The position numbers and the translations under genes are program-made. The notes below the pieces were generated by a model. The model made no database searches and was not told the origin of the DNA. It was given only the letters and a program-made list of their open reading frames with translations. Positions 1-7,227 of a stretch of DNA of 14,652 bases are shown one piece after another. The stretch comes from Acidaminococcus hominis (GTDB lineage: Bacteria; Bacillota; Negativicutes; Acidaminococcales; Acidaminococcaceae), in the NCBI RefSeq assembly GCF_021044795.1, contig NZ_JAJNOP010000045.1; one strand, written 5' to 3'. The first letter of the stretch is position 1. Each line of letters begins with the position of its first letter.

Positions 1-81
1 ACCCTGCCAAGAAAAATACTCGGCTATAAGACACCCGAGGAGTGCTTTAGGGAAGAAATGCTTGCAGCACTTACTGCATAA
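1..81 (+). CDS. IS30-family transposase, C-terminal fragment
   Basis: The first 27 codons form an open frame that enters from the left edge and ends in TAA. The peptide contains LPRKILGYKTPEECF, matching the well-known end of IS30 transposases (NxRPRKxLGxKTPxExF), which lies just after the last catalytic residue of the DDE domain. Only this tail is visible, so whether the transposase is intact cannot be judged. It is read in the same direction as dapL, but the promoter and ribosome-binding site of dapL are separate, so co-transcription is not needed to explain dapL expression. Confidence 0.8.
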   Translation, partial: TLPRKILGYKTPEECFREEMLAALTA

Positions 82-120
82 AGGTTCGCCGGGTGTTCAA
101 CTTATTATTGCAATTCGGGA
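1..120 (+). mobile_element. Right end of an IS30-family insertion sequence (left part outside the window)
   Basis: The window opens inside an insertion sequence. Bases 1-81 encode the last residues of an IS30-type transposase, and about 40 bases follow before host sequence begins. The stretch at about 92-119 (GTGTTCAACTTATTATTGCA and the following AATTCGGG) is where the terminal inverted repeat of an IS30 element is expected, and its GTTCAACTT core resembles the GTTGCACTT-type ends of that family. The left end is not visible, so neither the inverted repeat nor a target duplication can be confirmed. The exact right boundary is an estimate. The dapL promoter lies outside the element. Confidence 0.6.
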
Positions 121-134
121 ATGGAACTTCCCGA
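115..134. repeat. Inverted repeat between IS end and dapL promoter
   Basis: TCGGGAA (115-121) and TTCCCGA (128-134) form a perfect 7-bp inverted repeat with a 6-base centre. It overlaps the presumed end of the insertion sequence and lies ten bases upstream of the dapL -35 box. No T-tract follows, so it is not a terminator. It could be an operator, or a palindromic target of the kind some IS30 elements prefer. Both are inference. Confidence 0.45.
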
Positions 135-143
135 TAACTTGGA

Positions 144-172
144 TTGACTTTACCCCATTGCTAATTTAAAAT
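144..172 (+). promoter_or_regulatory. Sigma-70-type promoter of dapL
   Basis: TTGACT at 144-149 and TAAAAT at 167-172 are separated by exactly 17 bases. Transcription would start near 179, giving a leader of about 30 nt before the ribosome-binding site AAAGGAG (198-204) and the ATG at 211. Confidence 0.7.
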
Positions 173-210
173 AAACATATAAGAGCGCTCAGCACATAAA
201 GGAGATTACT

Positions 211-1410
211 ATGGCTTTAGTAAATGGCAATTATGCAAAATTAAAGGACAGCTATTTGTTTTCTGATATTGCAGCACGGGTAGCTGCTTTCACCAAAGCC
301 CATCCCGAAAAGAAATTGATTAAAATGGGCATTGGCGATGTTACCCTGCCGCTGGCTCCTGTAGTTGTGGATGCGATGACCAAGGCTGTCCAGGAAATGG
401 GCAAGAAAGAAACCTTCCGGGGTTATGGCCCTGAACAAGGTTACGATTTCCTGCATGAAGCCATTGTTGCCTACTACGCTCGTCATGGAGTGGAACTGGA
501 CAGCAAGGAAATTTTCATCAGCGATGGTGCCAAAAGCGACTGCGGCAATATGACCGACCTGTTTGACGACAGCAACGTAATCCTGGTTCCGGATCCGGTT
601 TATCCCGTTTATGTGGATACCAACCTGATGCGCGGCCGCAAGATTTTGTACATGAACGGCACTCCGGAGAACGGCTTCCTGCCCATGCCGGACTTTGATG
701 TAAAAGCCGATATTGTATACCTGTGTTCTCCCAACAACCCCACCGGTGCCGTTTACACCCGGGACCAGCTGGCAGTTTGGGTAGAATACGCCAAGAAGTA
801 TGATGCCATTCTGCTGTACGATGCAGCTTACGAAGCGTTTATTACGGATGAGAACATCCCCCGCTCTATTTACGAGGTTCCCGGCGCCAAGGATTATGCC
901 ATTGAAATCTGCTCCTTCTCCAAGACGGCAGGCTTTACCGGCACCCGCTGCGGCTACACCGTAGTTCCCCTGGGCCTGAAACGGAAATCTCCGGAAGGCA
1001 AGGAAATGAGCCTGAACAAAATGTGGCTGCGCCGGCAGACCACCAAGTTCAATGGGGTCAACTACATTGTACAACGGGGTGCAGAAGCTGCCATGTCTCC
1101 GGAAGGGGAAAAGGAATGCGGCGAAATGCTGGCTTACTACCGTGAAAATGCCCGCATGATCATGGAAACCTTTGACAAGAAAGGCTACAAGTATTTCGGC
1201 GGCAAGTATTCTCCTTACGTTTGGATGCAATGTCCCAACCATATGGGCAGCTGGGAATATTTTGACCACCTGCTCAATGACCTGGCCATTGTAGGCACTC
1301 CCGGCGCTGGTTTCGGCACCATGGGGGAAGGTTACCTGCGTCTCAGCGCTTTCGGTACCCATGAGGGCACCAAGGAAGCCATGGAACGGATTGAGAAAGA
1401 CAGCATTTAA
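211..1410 (+). CDS. dapL: LL-diaminopimelate aminotransferase (DapL)
   Basis: PLP-dependent class I/II aminotransferase of 399 residues, close to the usual ~410 of the family. It transfers an amino group from glutamate to tetrahydrodipicolinate, giving LL-diaminopimelate in one step for lysine and peptidoglycan synthesis. The PLP lysine is K238 inside SFSKTAGFTGTRCGYTVVP, the DapL signature that separates it from aspartate aminotransferases. Other fold-type I landmarks are SPNNPTG (173-179), the cofactor-binding pair D204/Y207 in YDAAY, and the C-terminal GEGYLRLSAFG. The start follows AAAGGAG with a 6-base gap and a good promoter. No terminator follows; the next gene begins 55 bases on, so they may be co-transcribed. 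The shortcut replaces the DapD/DapC/DapE route. The family call is firm; the substrate rests on the signature motif. Confidence 0.95.
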   Translation: MALVNGNYAKLKDSYLFSDIAARVAAFTKAHPEKKLIKMGIGDVTLPLAPVVVDAMTKAVQEMGKKETFRGYGPEQGYDFLHEAIVAYYARHGVELDSKEIFISDGAKSDCGNMTDLFDDSNVILVPDPVYPVYVDTNLMRGRKILYMNGTPENGFLPMPDFDVKADIVYLCSPNNPTGAVYTRDQLAVWVEYAKKYDAILLYDAAYEAFITDENIPRSIYEVPGAKDYAIEICSFSKTAGFTGTRCGYTVVPLGLKRKSPEGKEMSLNKMWLRRQTTKFNGVNYIVQRGAEAAMSPEGEKECGEMLAYYRENARMIMETFDKKGYKYFGGKYSPYVWMQCPNHMGSWEYFDHLLNDLAIVGTPGAGFGTMGEGYLRLSAFGTHEGTKEAMERIEKDSI

Positions 1411-1465
1411 AATTGTTTTTTACCAACCAGAGTCAATTCTTAAAAACAGGAAAGGGTGTTTGCGT

Positions 1466-1918
1466 ATGAAGAAATTAGCATTAGCATTGACCGCCGTTTT
1501 GTCCATGGGTTTGGCAAGTATGGGTTTTGCCAGCCCCGCCAGTGACCTGTTGAATCAGGAAGAAAAGACCGTTACCCAAGTAGTGAACCTGCTGCAGGGC
1601 CAAGGCGAACTGGCTGATGTATCCAAGAACTTTACCCCAGAATTGCAAAAGAACTTTAACGATAAGGCTCTCAGCAATATGCAAAAGGGCGTTACCGACC
1701 AACTGGGCAAAGTCAGCGATGCTACCCTGGTACGGCTGGACAAGTTCCCGGATGCAGACCGTCTGATCTACTTGGGCAAAGCAAGAAAATCCCCGAATGT
1801 GCAATTGACTTTCCTCTTTGTGACCAAAGACAAGAAAGCTTTGCTCCAGGGCGTTAACGTGACTCCGGTAGAAATCAAAACGGAAAATACCCAGGATAAG
1901 GCAGCTGCTGCCAAATAA
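1466..1918 (+). CDS. Small secreted protein of unknown function
   Basis: Predicted 150-residue exported protein. The N-terminus has two lysines followed by a hydrophobic segment ending near GFASPA (residues 20-25), a typical Sec signal peptide with cleavage around residue 22-25. There is no lipobox cysteine. The mature part is a single small domain of about 120 residues (NFTPELQKNF, KFPDADRLIYLGKARKSP, then alternating beta-type segments) and ends in an alanine/lysine tail. It resembles DUF3887-type alpha/beta periplasmic domains, but that is only an impression. The ATG at 1466 is chosen because it starts the signal peptide and follows an AGGAAAGGG-like ribosome site; the frame is open further upstream to 1361, overlapping dapL, which is unlikely to be used. 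It may be read from the dapL promoter, and it ends at the terminator at 1952. Confidence 0.7.
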   Translation: MKKLALALTAVLSMGLASMGFASPASDLLNQEEKTVTQVVNLLQGQGELADVSKNFTPELQKNFNDKALSNMQKGVTDQLGKVSDATLVRLDKFPDADRLIYLGKARKSPNVQLTFLFVTKDKKALLQGVNVTPVEIKTENTQDKAAAAK

Positions 1919-1951
1919 GTTTCTTGGGAAATTATCCAAAAGGCTTGCAAC

Positions 1952-1988
1952 AAAAAATTCCTGACCCTACGGGGCCAGGAATTTTTTT
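1952..1988. terminator. Bidirectional rho-independent terminator
   Basis: AAATTCCTGACCC and GGGCCAGGAATTT pair across a short loop, with an A-tract on the left and a T-tract (TTTTTTT) on the right. It serves the + strand gene ending at 1918 and the convergent minus-strand hydrolase. The single A/C mismatch on the + strand becomes a G-U pair in the minus-strand transcript, so it should work somewhat better for the hydrolase side. Confidence 0.85.
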
Positions 1989-1999
1989 GTCTGTGGTAT

Positions 2000-2103
2000 T
2001 TAGTTTTTCAGATACTTGGTGAAGAATTGGGTGAGTTTGCCCCAGGGAATCAGGTCCACCTTATCGTACAGGTCCACATGGCCGGCGCCCTTTACGTAGT
2101 ACA
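2000..2103 (-). pseudogene. Displaced C-terminus of the alpha/beta hydrolase (frameshifted)
   Basis: After the end of sensible sequence in the upstream hydrolase frame, the expected family ending continues here in another frame: YVKGAGHVDLYDKVDLIPW, then KLTQFFTKYLKN and TAA. This holds the GAGH motif with the catalytic histidine of the alpha/beta hydrolase triad. The span from the hydrolase start at 3110 to this stop is 1111 nt, one more than a multiple of three, so removing a single base near 2093-2108 would restore a protein of about 369 residues. The piece has no ribosome-binding site or plausible start of its own. Either the gene is a recent pseudogene or the sequence has a one-base error. 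Confidence 0.75.
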
Positions 2104-3110
2104 TACAGTTCCTTGGGTTCTGCTGCCCGGCGGTAGGCGTCTTCGCTGAATTCCTTGGAATGGGCCTGGTCGCCGGTAATAAACAGCATGGGCCGGGGAG
2201 AGATGGTCTCGATATCTTCAAAGGGATAGAAGTTCATAAACTTTACGTTGCTGACCAGGGTCGGATGGGTGGTATGTTCCGGATTTTCTCCCGGCGTAGT
2301 GTAGGAGCCCCGGGTGGTGCGGTAGAAATCATAGAATTCCTTTTGGATGGGGTTGGTGCTGCTGTCAATGGCGTGGGTGGTGCCGCTGGTATATTTTACG
2401 GGAGCTCCGTCAGCTTCTGCCCAGCGTTCCTGGGCGGCCTGTTCCAGAATGGCCTTGCGCTGTTCCACGGTCTGGGATTTGTTCAGGCCCCAGCGGTTGG
2501 CGTTGCCCATATTGTACATGCTTACGGTGGCTACGGCCTTCATCCGGGGATCAAGCTTGGCGGCGCTGATGACGAAACTGCCGCTGCCGCAGATGCCCAG
2601 AACCCCGATCTTATCCCGGTTGACAAAATTCTGCTTGCCCAGGTAATCCACGGCGGCACTGAAATCTTCGGCGTAGACATCGGGGTTTACGCTGTTCCGG
2701 GGTTGGCCTTCGCTTTCGCCCCAGTAGGACAGGTCAATGGCCAGGGTTACAAAGCCCTTTTCCGCCAGCTTTTGGGCGTACAGGTCGGAGCTTTGCTCCT
2801 TTACGGCGCCCATGGGATGGCCCACAATAATGGCCGGAAGTTTTTCTGCCTTTTTCAGGTCTTTGGGTACAAACAGGCTGCCGGCTACCTTCATATCATA
2901 CAGGTTCTTAAAAGAAACCGTCTGTTTGGTCACCTGGCTGCTCTTGTAAAAGTTGTCAGGATGGCCGGCGGTATCGGTGGGAGCCGGGGTAGTGGCCGGC
3001 AGGGGAGCGAAGAAATCAGCTGCCTGGGCTTTTCCCGTATAGCCTACTGCTGAAAAGACGCTGCTGCACAGCAGCAGGGATACCATTATTTTTTTTGCTT
3101 TGGACATCAT
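2061..3110 (-). CDS. Secreted alpha/beta hydrolase (dienelactone hydrolase-like), frameshifted near its 3' end
   Basis: The readable frame gives 349 residues. A signal peptide (KKIMVSLLLCSSVFSAVGYTGKAQA, likely cut after residue 30) directs export. The body is an alpha/beta hydrolase: an oxyanion-type GHPMG (97-101), a nucleophile elbow LGICGSGSF (171-179) with a cysteine at 174 where serine hydrolases carry serine (as in dienelactone hydrolases), and the acid-loop segment MLFITGD. The last residues after EPKELYV (KGRRPCGPVR) are out-of-frame sequence; the true end with GAGH lies in another frame at 2000-2103. As written, the protein lacks its catalytic histidine and should be inactive. The start ATGATG overlaps the TGA of the MFS gene, with AGGAGG 9 bases before it, so translation is coupled to the transporter. 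The natural substrate is unknown, possibly an ester or lactone. Confidence 0.8.
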   Translation of the reverse strand: MMSKAKKIMVSLLLCSSVFSAVGYTGKAQAADFFAPLPATTPAPTDTAGHPDNFYKSSQVTKQTVSFKNLYDMKVAGSLFVPKDLKKAEKLPAIIVGHPMGAVKEQSSDLYAQKLAEKGFVTLAIDLSYWGESEGQPRNSVNPDVYAEDFSAAVDYLGKQNFVNRDKIGVLGICGSGSFVISAAKLDPRMKAVATVSMYNMGNANRWGLNKSQTVEQRKAILEQAAQERWAEADGAPVKYTSGTTHAIDSSTNPIQKEFYDFYRTTRGSYTTPGENPEHTTHPTLVSNVKFMNFYPFEDIETISPRPMLFITGDQAHSKEFSEDAYRRAAEPKELYVLRKGRRPCGPVR

Positions 3111-4291
3111 AATACATTTCCTCCTTTTTGCAGTACAGAAATTGGGGTACCGGATTGGCTGGTACGCCAGAAAATAAACAGGGCACTGACAGCAGCAAAG
3201 AAAACGCCGCCGCTTAAAACGAAACTGGTTCCATAGCGGTCAATCAGCTGGCCGCAGAGCAGGCTGGCAGCCATGGTGCCCAAATTGGCGGCTGTCAGGA
3301 ACAGTCCGTTGGCAAAGGCCGCAGCTTCCGGGGCCGCAGTGGTCAGCCAGTACTGGTTCATGTTGGCATTGATGCCGCCCAGAATTCCCCAAAGAAGAAT
3401 TACCAGAGCGGTAAAGCTGGCGGAAGTGCCGGCCAAGCTCAGCAGCCCATACAGGGCGGCCAGCACAAAGGGAAAGGCTTGGACCGAAGAGCGGGGAAAG
3501 CGGATCAGGAGGCCGCCGGAAATATAGCTGCCCACCACATTGGCCAGCCCATAGAGCAGCAGCAGCAGACTGACGTTTTGGGGGTTCAGGCCGGTGACCC
3601 GGTCCAGATAATCTGCCAGGTAGCTGAAGACACCGAAGACGGCTCCGTTCATAAATACCACGGCCAAAATGGCCTGCCAAACTACGGGCTTTTTCAGTAC
3701 GGCCAGCTGGCTGCCATAGCTCAGAACCTGATGCACAGGCAGGGAGGGCACCCAAAGCAGGGTTGCCAGGAAGGCCAGGGCTGTTACTGCTGCGAAAAAC
3801 AGCAGGGACGCTTCTAAAGAAAATTGGGCGGCCAGAAAGTTGCTGACGGGAACGCCTACCACCATGCCGGCGGCGGTGCCAATCATTACCTTGCCCACGG
3901 CTTTGGGGCCCTCACCAGCGGGTGCCTCCTGGGCGGCTGCGGCAAAGGCCAGGGAGCAGTACACCGGATGAAAGAAGGCGGGAATGATCCGGGCGGCCAA
4001 AAGTACGGCAAAACTGTCGGTAAAAGCAGAAAGCAGGTTGCATACGGCGAAAAGCCCCAGCACAAAAAGCATGACGGTTTTCCGGTTGAAGCGGGAAAAC
4101 AGCAGGGGCATAACGGGCCCGGCCCCGGCAACTACCAGGGCGAACAAGCTGACCAAAAGGCCTGCCTGGGAGATGGGAACGGAAAAGCGTTCAGCCACAG
4201 CGGGCAGAATGCCAATGACTCCCATTTCCGTATTCAAGATGCCGAATACGCCTATGGCTAAAATAAAGAGAAATAAACGCAGGTTTTTCAT
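3107..4291 (-). CDS. MFS efflux transporter (DHA1 / AraJ-YdhP type)
   Basis: A 394-residue inner-membrane protein with about twelve hydrophobic segments, typical of the major facilitator superfamily. The opening FGILNTEMGVIGILPAVAERF and the RIIPAFFHPVYCS stretch are characteristic of the drug:H+ antiporter-1 branch that includes the AraJ, SotB and YdhP sugar/drug efflux proteins. A basic cytoplasmic loop after TM2 (FSRFNRKT) fits the MFS motif A position. The start is the ATG at 4291, which follows AAAGGAG; a TTG six codons earlier overlaps that ribosome site and is rejected. The gene has its own promoter (4312-4340), and its stop overlaps the start of the secreted hydrolase, forming a two-gene operon. 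The pairing suggests that an exported compound and a hydrolase acting outside belong together, but the substrate is not readable from sequence. Confidence 0.88.
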   Translation of the reverse strand: MKNLRLFLFILAIGVFGILNTEMGVIGILPAVAERFSVPISQAGLLVSLFALVVAGAGPVMPLLFSRFNRKTVMLFVLGLFAVCNLLSAFTDSFAVLLAARIIPAFFHPVYCSLAFAAAAQEAPAGEGPKAVGKVMIGTAAGMVVGVPVSNFLAAQFSLEASLLFFAAVTALAFLATLLWVPSLPVHQVLSYGSQLAVLKKPVVWQAILAVVFMNGAVFGVFSYLADYLDRVTGLNPQNVSLLLLLYGLANVVGSYISGGLLIRFPRSSVQAFPFVLAALYGLLSLAGTSASFTALVILLWGILGGINANMNQYWLTTAAPEAAAFANGLFLTAANLGTMAASLLCGQLIDRYGTSFVLSGGVFFAAVSALFIFWRTSQSGTPISVLQKGGNVL

Positions 4292-4311
4292 AGACTCTCC
4301 TTTCTGCAAAC

Positions 4312-4340
4312 AGTATAAACTAGGAAAAGATGAATAACAA
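4312..4340 (-). promoter_or_regulatory. Promoter of the MFS-hydrolase operon
   Basis: On the minus strand, TTGTTA (4335-4340) and TATACT (4312-4317) are separated by exactly 17 bases. Transcription should start near 4305, leaving a very short leader that holds the AAAGGAG site before the ATG at 4291. Confidence 0.65.
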
Positions 4341-4361
4341 ATACCTATATACTTTTATAAA

Positions 4362-4380
4362 TTATGCTTTAAGAGCATAA
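4362..4380. repeat. Inverted repeat upstream of the MFS promoter, possible operator
   Basis: TTATGCT and AGCATAA form a perfect 7-bp inverted repeat around TTAAG. The inner ATGC-N7-GCAT contains a T-N11-A arrangement, and its centre lies about 66 bases upstream of the predicted start site. That matches the position and form of many LysR-type recognition sites, but no such regulator is in the window. Confidence 0.4.
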
Positions 4381-4384
4381 AAAT

Positions 4385-4433
4385 AAAGAAAGCCGCTTCA
4401 GGCCCAAATTGGGCTTTAGAAGCGGTATTCTTT
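4385..4433 (-). terminator. Second hairpin downstream of the pot operon, likely terminator
   Basis: CCGCTTC (4393-4399) pairs with GAAGCGG (4419-4425) around an inner GCCC/GGGC stem (4402-4414). AAAGAA and TTCTTT at the outer edges extend the stem, so the structure has A/T flanks on both sides. On the minus strand it is followed by a T-rich run. It lies between potD and the MFS promoter and may back up the first terminator and insulate the next operon. Confidence 0.6.
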
Positions 4434-4482
4434 TGATAGGAGCAGTTAGATGTAAAAACGGGAAAAGCCCCTGAGAATGGAA

Positions 4483-4518
4483 AAGAACCCGGCAGAAGGT
4501 GTGTTCTGTCGGGTTCTT
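4483..4518 (-). terminator. Terminator of the potABCD operon
   Basis: AAGAACCCGGCAGAA (4483-4497) and TTCTGTCGGGTTCTT (4504-4518) form a 15-bp stem with one imperfect pair and a six-base loop. It lies 11 bases after the potD stop and is followed on the minus strand by a short T-rich run (TTCTTTTCC). Confidence 0.75.
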
Positions 4519-4529
4519 GCTCTTGTTGC

Positions 4530-5585
4530 TTATTTGACGGTCTTCAGCTCCGTCCAGTAATGGTCGTACATGGTAATGGCATCTCCAATATCGTGGAGCC
4601 ATTCTCCTTTGGAGAAGTTGTCCGCTGCGGTTTGCAGCATGGGATCCTCCAGGAATTCCTTGGAGTGGAATTCCCGGGCTTTCACGTTGGGGTCGTTGTA
4701 GCCGATGTATTCGTAGTTCTGGGCGCTGACCTTGGGGTCATACAGGAAGTTGATGAATTTCTCCGCCAGTTCCTTGTGTTTGGCCCCTTTGGGAATGGCC
4801 AGGGCATCGGCCCAGACAGTGGTGCCTTCCTTGGGAATCACAAAGCCCAGGTTGGGGTTGTCCAGATGGCTGAAGTAGGCATCGCCGGACCACATGGTTC
4901 CAATCCAGCCTTCTTCGGCAATGAATTTCTGCTTCAGGCTGTCCGTATCATAGGCCAGTACCCCGGGGGCCAGGGCTTTCAAGTCCTCGAAAGACTTTTT
5001 CACCTGTTCCGGATCCGTGGAATTGTAGGAATAGCCGTTTTTCTTCAGCCCCATGCCCAGTACTTCCCGGCTGTCGTTCAGAAGAATGACACGGCCTTTG
5101 TACTTGGGGTCCCACAGGTCATTCCAGGAGGTGGGCGGGGTCTTGATGTACTTCTTGTTGTACACAATGCCCGTCATGCCCCAGGTATAGACCACGGAAT
5201 ATTCCTGGTTGGGGTCAAATTCCGGGTGCTGCAGCTCGGGGGTCAGGTTTTGGATGTTGGGCATGGCTGCCTTATCCAGCTTTTCCAGCATACCCAGCTT
5301 GATCATGGTGGAAACCATGTAGTCCGAGGGCTGGATCAGGTCATACTGGGCGCCGCCGGCCTGGAGTTTGGCCAGCAGTTCTTCGTTGTTGGAGAACACG
5401 TCGTAGTTGACCTTGCAGTTATATTCCTTTTCAAATTCCTTGATCAGGGCGGGATCGTAGATATCCGCCCAGCTGTACAGGTTCAGCACTTCCTTATCGC
5501 TGTCCTTGTCACTGCCGCAGCCGGTACTGAAAAGGGCGGTGAGAAGGGTCAGACAGACCAAAAAGAAAATCTTAATTTTTTTCAT
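4530..5585 (-). CDS. potD: Spermidine/putrescine-binding lipoprotein PotD
   Basis: Substrate-binding protein of a polyamine ABC importer, 351 residues. The signal sequence ends in the lipobox FSTGC with C23 as the lipid-modified residue, so it should be anchored on the outer face of the cytoplasmic membrane. Residues that bind polyamine in E. coli PotD have counterparts with the same spacing: W39 in LYSWADIYDP, S87-D88-Y89, the D171/E174 pair in NDSREVLGMGLKK, W232 in MWSGDAYF, and W258/D260 in WADALAIPKGAKH, plus the C-terminal IGYNDPN. Both acidic residues that hold the amines are therefore kept, arguing for a polyamine rather than another ligand. The start lies 3 bases after potC, whose last codons carry its AAAGGA ribosome site. 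It is the last gene of the operon and is followed by two hairpins. Confidence 0.95.
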   Translation of the reverse strand: MKKIKIFFLVCLTLLTALFSTGCGSDKDSDKEVLNLYSWADIYDPALIKEFEKEYNCKVNYDVFSNNEELLAKLQAGGAQYDLIQPSDYMVSTMIKLGMLEKLDKAAMPNIQNLTPELQHPEFDPNQEYSVVYTWGMTGIVYNKKYIKTPPTSWNDLWDPKYKGRVILLNDSREVLGMGLKKNGYSYNSTDPEQVKKSFEDLKALAPGVLAYDTDSLKQKFIAEEGWIGTMWSGDAYFSHLDNPNLGFVIPKEGTTVWADALAIPKGAKHKELAEKFINFLYDPKVSAQNYEYIGYNDPNVKAREFHSKEFLEDPMLQTAADNFSKGEWLHDIGDAITMYDHYWTELKTVK

Positions 5586-5588
5586 GGC

Positions 5589-6386
5589 TCAGTCCTTTCT
5601 GGAAGAATGATACCCCTGCTTTTGCAGCAGTTGGGAAACAACCACCAGGGAAATGGTGATCAGCATCATGCAGGTGGAAAGGGCGTTGATCTGAGGCGAA
5701 ATTCCCCGTTTTACCATGGCGTAAATGTACAGGGGAAGGGTGGTGGAGTTGGGCCCGGCCACAAAGAAGCTGATGACAAAGTCATCAATGGACAGGGTAA
5801 AGGCCATCAGGGCTCCTGCCACAATGCCCGGAAGGATCATGGGGAAGGTCACATACCGGAAAGCCTGCCAGGGAGTGGCGTACAGATCGCTGGCCGCTTC
5901 TTCCAGGTCCTGCCGGCAGCCTTCCAGCCGGGCTCCTACGGTGATAATCACGAAGGACAGGCAGAAGGTAATGTGGGCAATGGTCAGGGTGATTTTGCCC
6001 AAAGGAATGCCGGCCTGGGAGAACAGCACCAAAAGGGACAGGCCCATAACGATTTCCGGAATCAGGATGGGCAGGTACAGCAGGCTGTTCATGGCAGCCT
6101 TGTACTTGTACTGGTACCGGTGAAGGGCCAGGGCGGCCATGGTACCCATAATGGTGGTAACTACCGTAGTAATGGAAGCAATAATCAAGCTGTTGCCCAG
6201 GGCGGACAGCACTTGGTCATCGTGGAGCAGGGAAATGTACCATTTCAGGGTAAAGCCCGTCCACACAGCGTTGATTCGGGATTCATTGAAGGAATACAGG
6301 GACAAAATCACCAGGGGCAGGTACAGAAACGCCAAAACCCCCAGGGAATAGGCAACCAAAGTAGCACTACGCCAGCTTTTCTGCAT
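5589..6386 (-). CDS. potC: Polyamine ABC transporter permease PotC
   Basis: Second membrane subunit of the polyamine importer, 265 residues with about six membrane segments (BPD_transp_1 fold). The cytoplasmic EAA loop, LEEAASDLYATPWQAFRYVTFPMILPG, begins at E163 and docks on the ATPase. The glycine normally found four residues after EAA is a tyrosine here (Y169), while the PotB partner keeps it. The ATG at 6386 is chosen because GAAGGGAGG precedes it by 8 bases; the frame is open further upstream inside potB. It overlaps the end of potB by 20 bases and is separated from potD by 3, so the three genes are tightly coupled. Confidence 0.93.
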   Translation of the reverse strand: MQKSWRSATLVAYSLGVLAFLYLPLVILSLYSFNESRINAVWTGFTLKWYISLLHDDQVLSALGNSLIIASITTVVTTIMGTMAALALHRYQYKYKAAMNSLLYLPILIPEIVMGLSLLVLFSQAGIPLGKITLTIAHITFCLSFVIITVGARLEGCRQDLEEAASDLYATPWQAFRYVTFPMILPGIVAGALMAFTLSIDDFVISFFVAGPNSTTLPLYIYAMVKRGISPQINALSTCMMLITISLVVVSQLLQKQGYHSSRKD

Positions 6387-7227
6387 GGTGATGGCCTCCC
6401 TTCTGGGCCTGGAGGGCCTTATAGTAAAGCACAATGAGCAGCAGGGCCAAAATGGCCAAGATAATGGACAAGCTGGAGCCGAAAGGCCAATCCCGGGCGG
6501 CCAGGAACTGGTCCTGGATGACGTTGCCGATCAGGGCGCTTTTGGCGCCGCCCATTACATCGGGCACTACAAACATGCCCAGGGAAGAAATGAATACCAG
6601 GATGGAGCCGGCGGCTACCCCCGGCATGGTCAGGGGCAGGGTTACTTTACGGAAAGCTGTAAAGGGTTTGGCGCCCAGGTCACTGGCAGCTTCCAGAAGC
6701 CGTTTGTCCATCTGTTCCAGGGAAACGTAGATGGGAAGAATCATAAACGGCAGCAGGGCGTAGACCATGCCCAGCATCACTGCATAATCGTTGTACAAAA
6801 GAATCATGGGTACTTCAATGACGCCCAAATGGAGCAGGAAGGTGTTCACCAGGCCTTGGGCCCGGAGAATAATTACCCAGGCGTAGGACCGGATTAGGAA
6901 GTTGATCCAGAAAGGAATCATCACCAGGATAATCCCCATCTGCTGCCACCGCTTGGGCATGATCATGGCAATGGTGTAGGCAATGGGATAGCCCAGGGCA
7001 AAGGTAAACAGCGTGGTCACCACTGCGGTAAACAGGGTGGAAGCGAAAATTTGAATGTAAAGAGGCTCAAAAAAACGCACGTAGTTGTTCAGGGTCCAAT
7101 GAAAAATCACCTGTCCGTAGGTGGAACGGGAGGCAAAGGATACTGCAACCACAATCAAAAGGGGCAGCGCAAAAAAGATTGTCAGCCACCCCATGGAAGG
7201 CAATACCAGCCATTTTCCCCGCTTCAT
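6367..7227 (-). CDS. potB: Polyamine ABC transporter permease PotB
   Basis: First membrane subunit of the importer, 286 residues with about six hydrophobic segments and a short histidine-bearing tail (QKGGHHHAEKLA). The EAA loop LLEAASDLGAKPFTAFRKVTLPLTMPG starts at E179 and is complete, including the conserved glycine. The start is the ATG at 7227, which overlaps the potA stop as ATGA, a classic coupled junction. The frame extends upstream within potA, but the protein then begins with charged residues not seen in the family. There is no strong Shine-Dalgarno, consistent with translation depending on ribosomes finishing potA. It pairs with PotC to form the channel. Confidence 0.93.
   Translation of the reverse strand: MKRGKWLVLPSMGWLTIFFALPLLIVVAVSFASRSTYGQVIFHWTLNNYVRFFEPLYIQIFASTLFTAVVTTLFTFALGYPIAYTIAMIMPKRWQQMGIILVMIPFWINFLIRSYAWVIILRAQGLVNTFLLHLGVIEVPMILLYNDYAVMLGMVYALLPFMILPIYVSLEQMDKRLLEAASDLGAKPFTAFRKVTLPLTMPGVAAGSILVFISSLGMFVVPDVMGGAKSALIGNVIQDQFLAARDWPFGSSLSIILAILALLLIVLYYKALQAQKGGHHHAEKLA

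Noticed and set aside
241..1362. Open frame of 373 codons on the minus strand
   Set aside because: Shadow of dapL, whose aminotransferase motifs are unambiguous.
4291..4309. Upstream TTG start for the MFS gene
   Set aside because: The TTG codon overlaps the AAAGGAG ribosome site that serves the ATG at 4291.
4560..6437. Long open frame of 625 codons on the plus strand
   Set aside because: It lies antisense to potD and potC, which have clear family motifs. The peptide is rich in Gly, Gln, His and Val with no domain, as expected for a shadow frame opposite GC-rich third positions.
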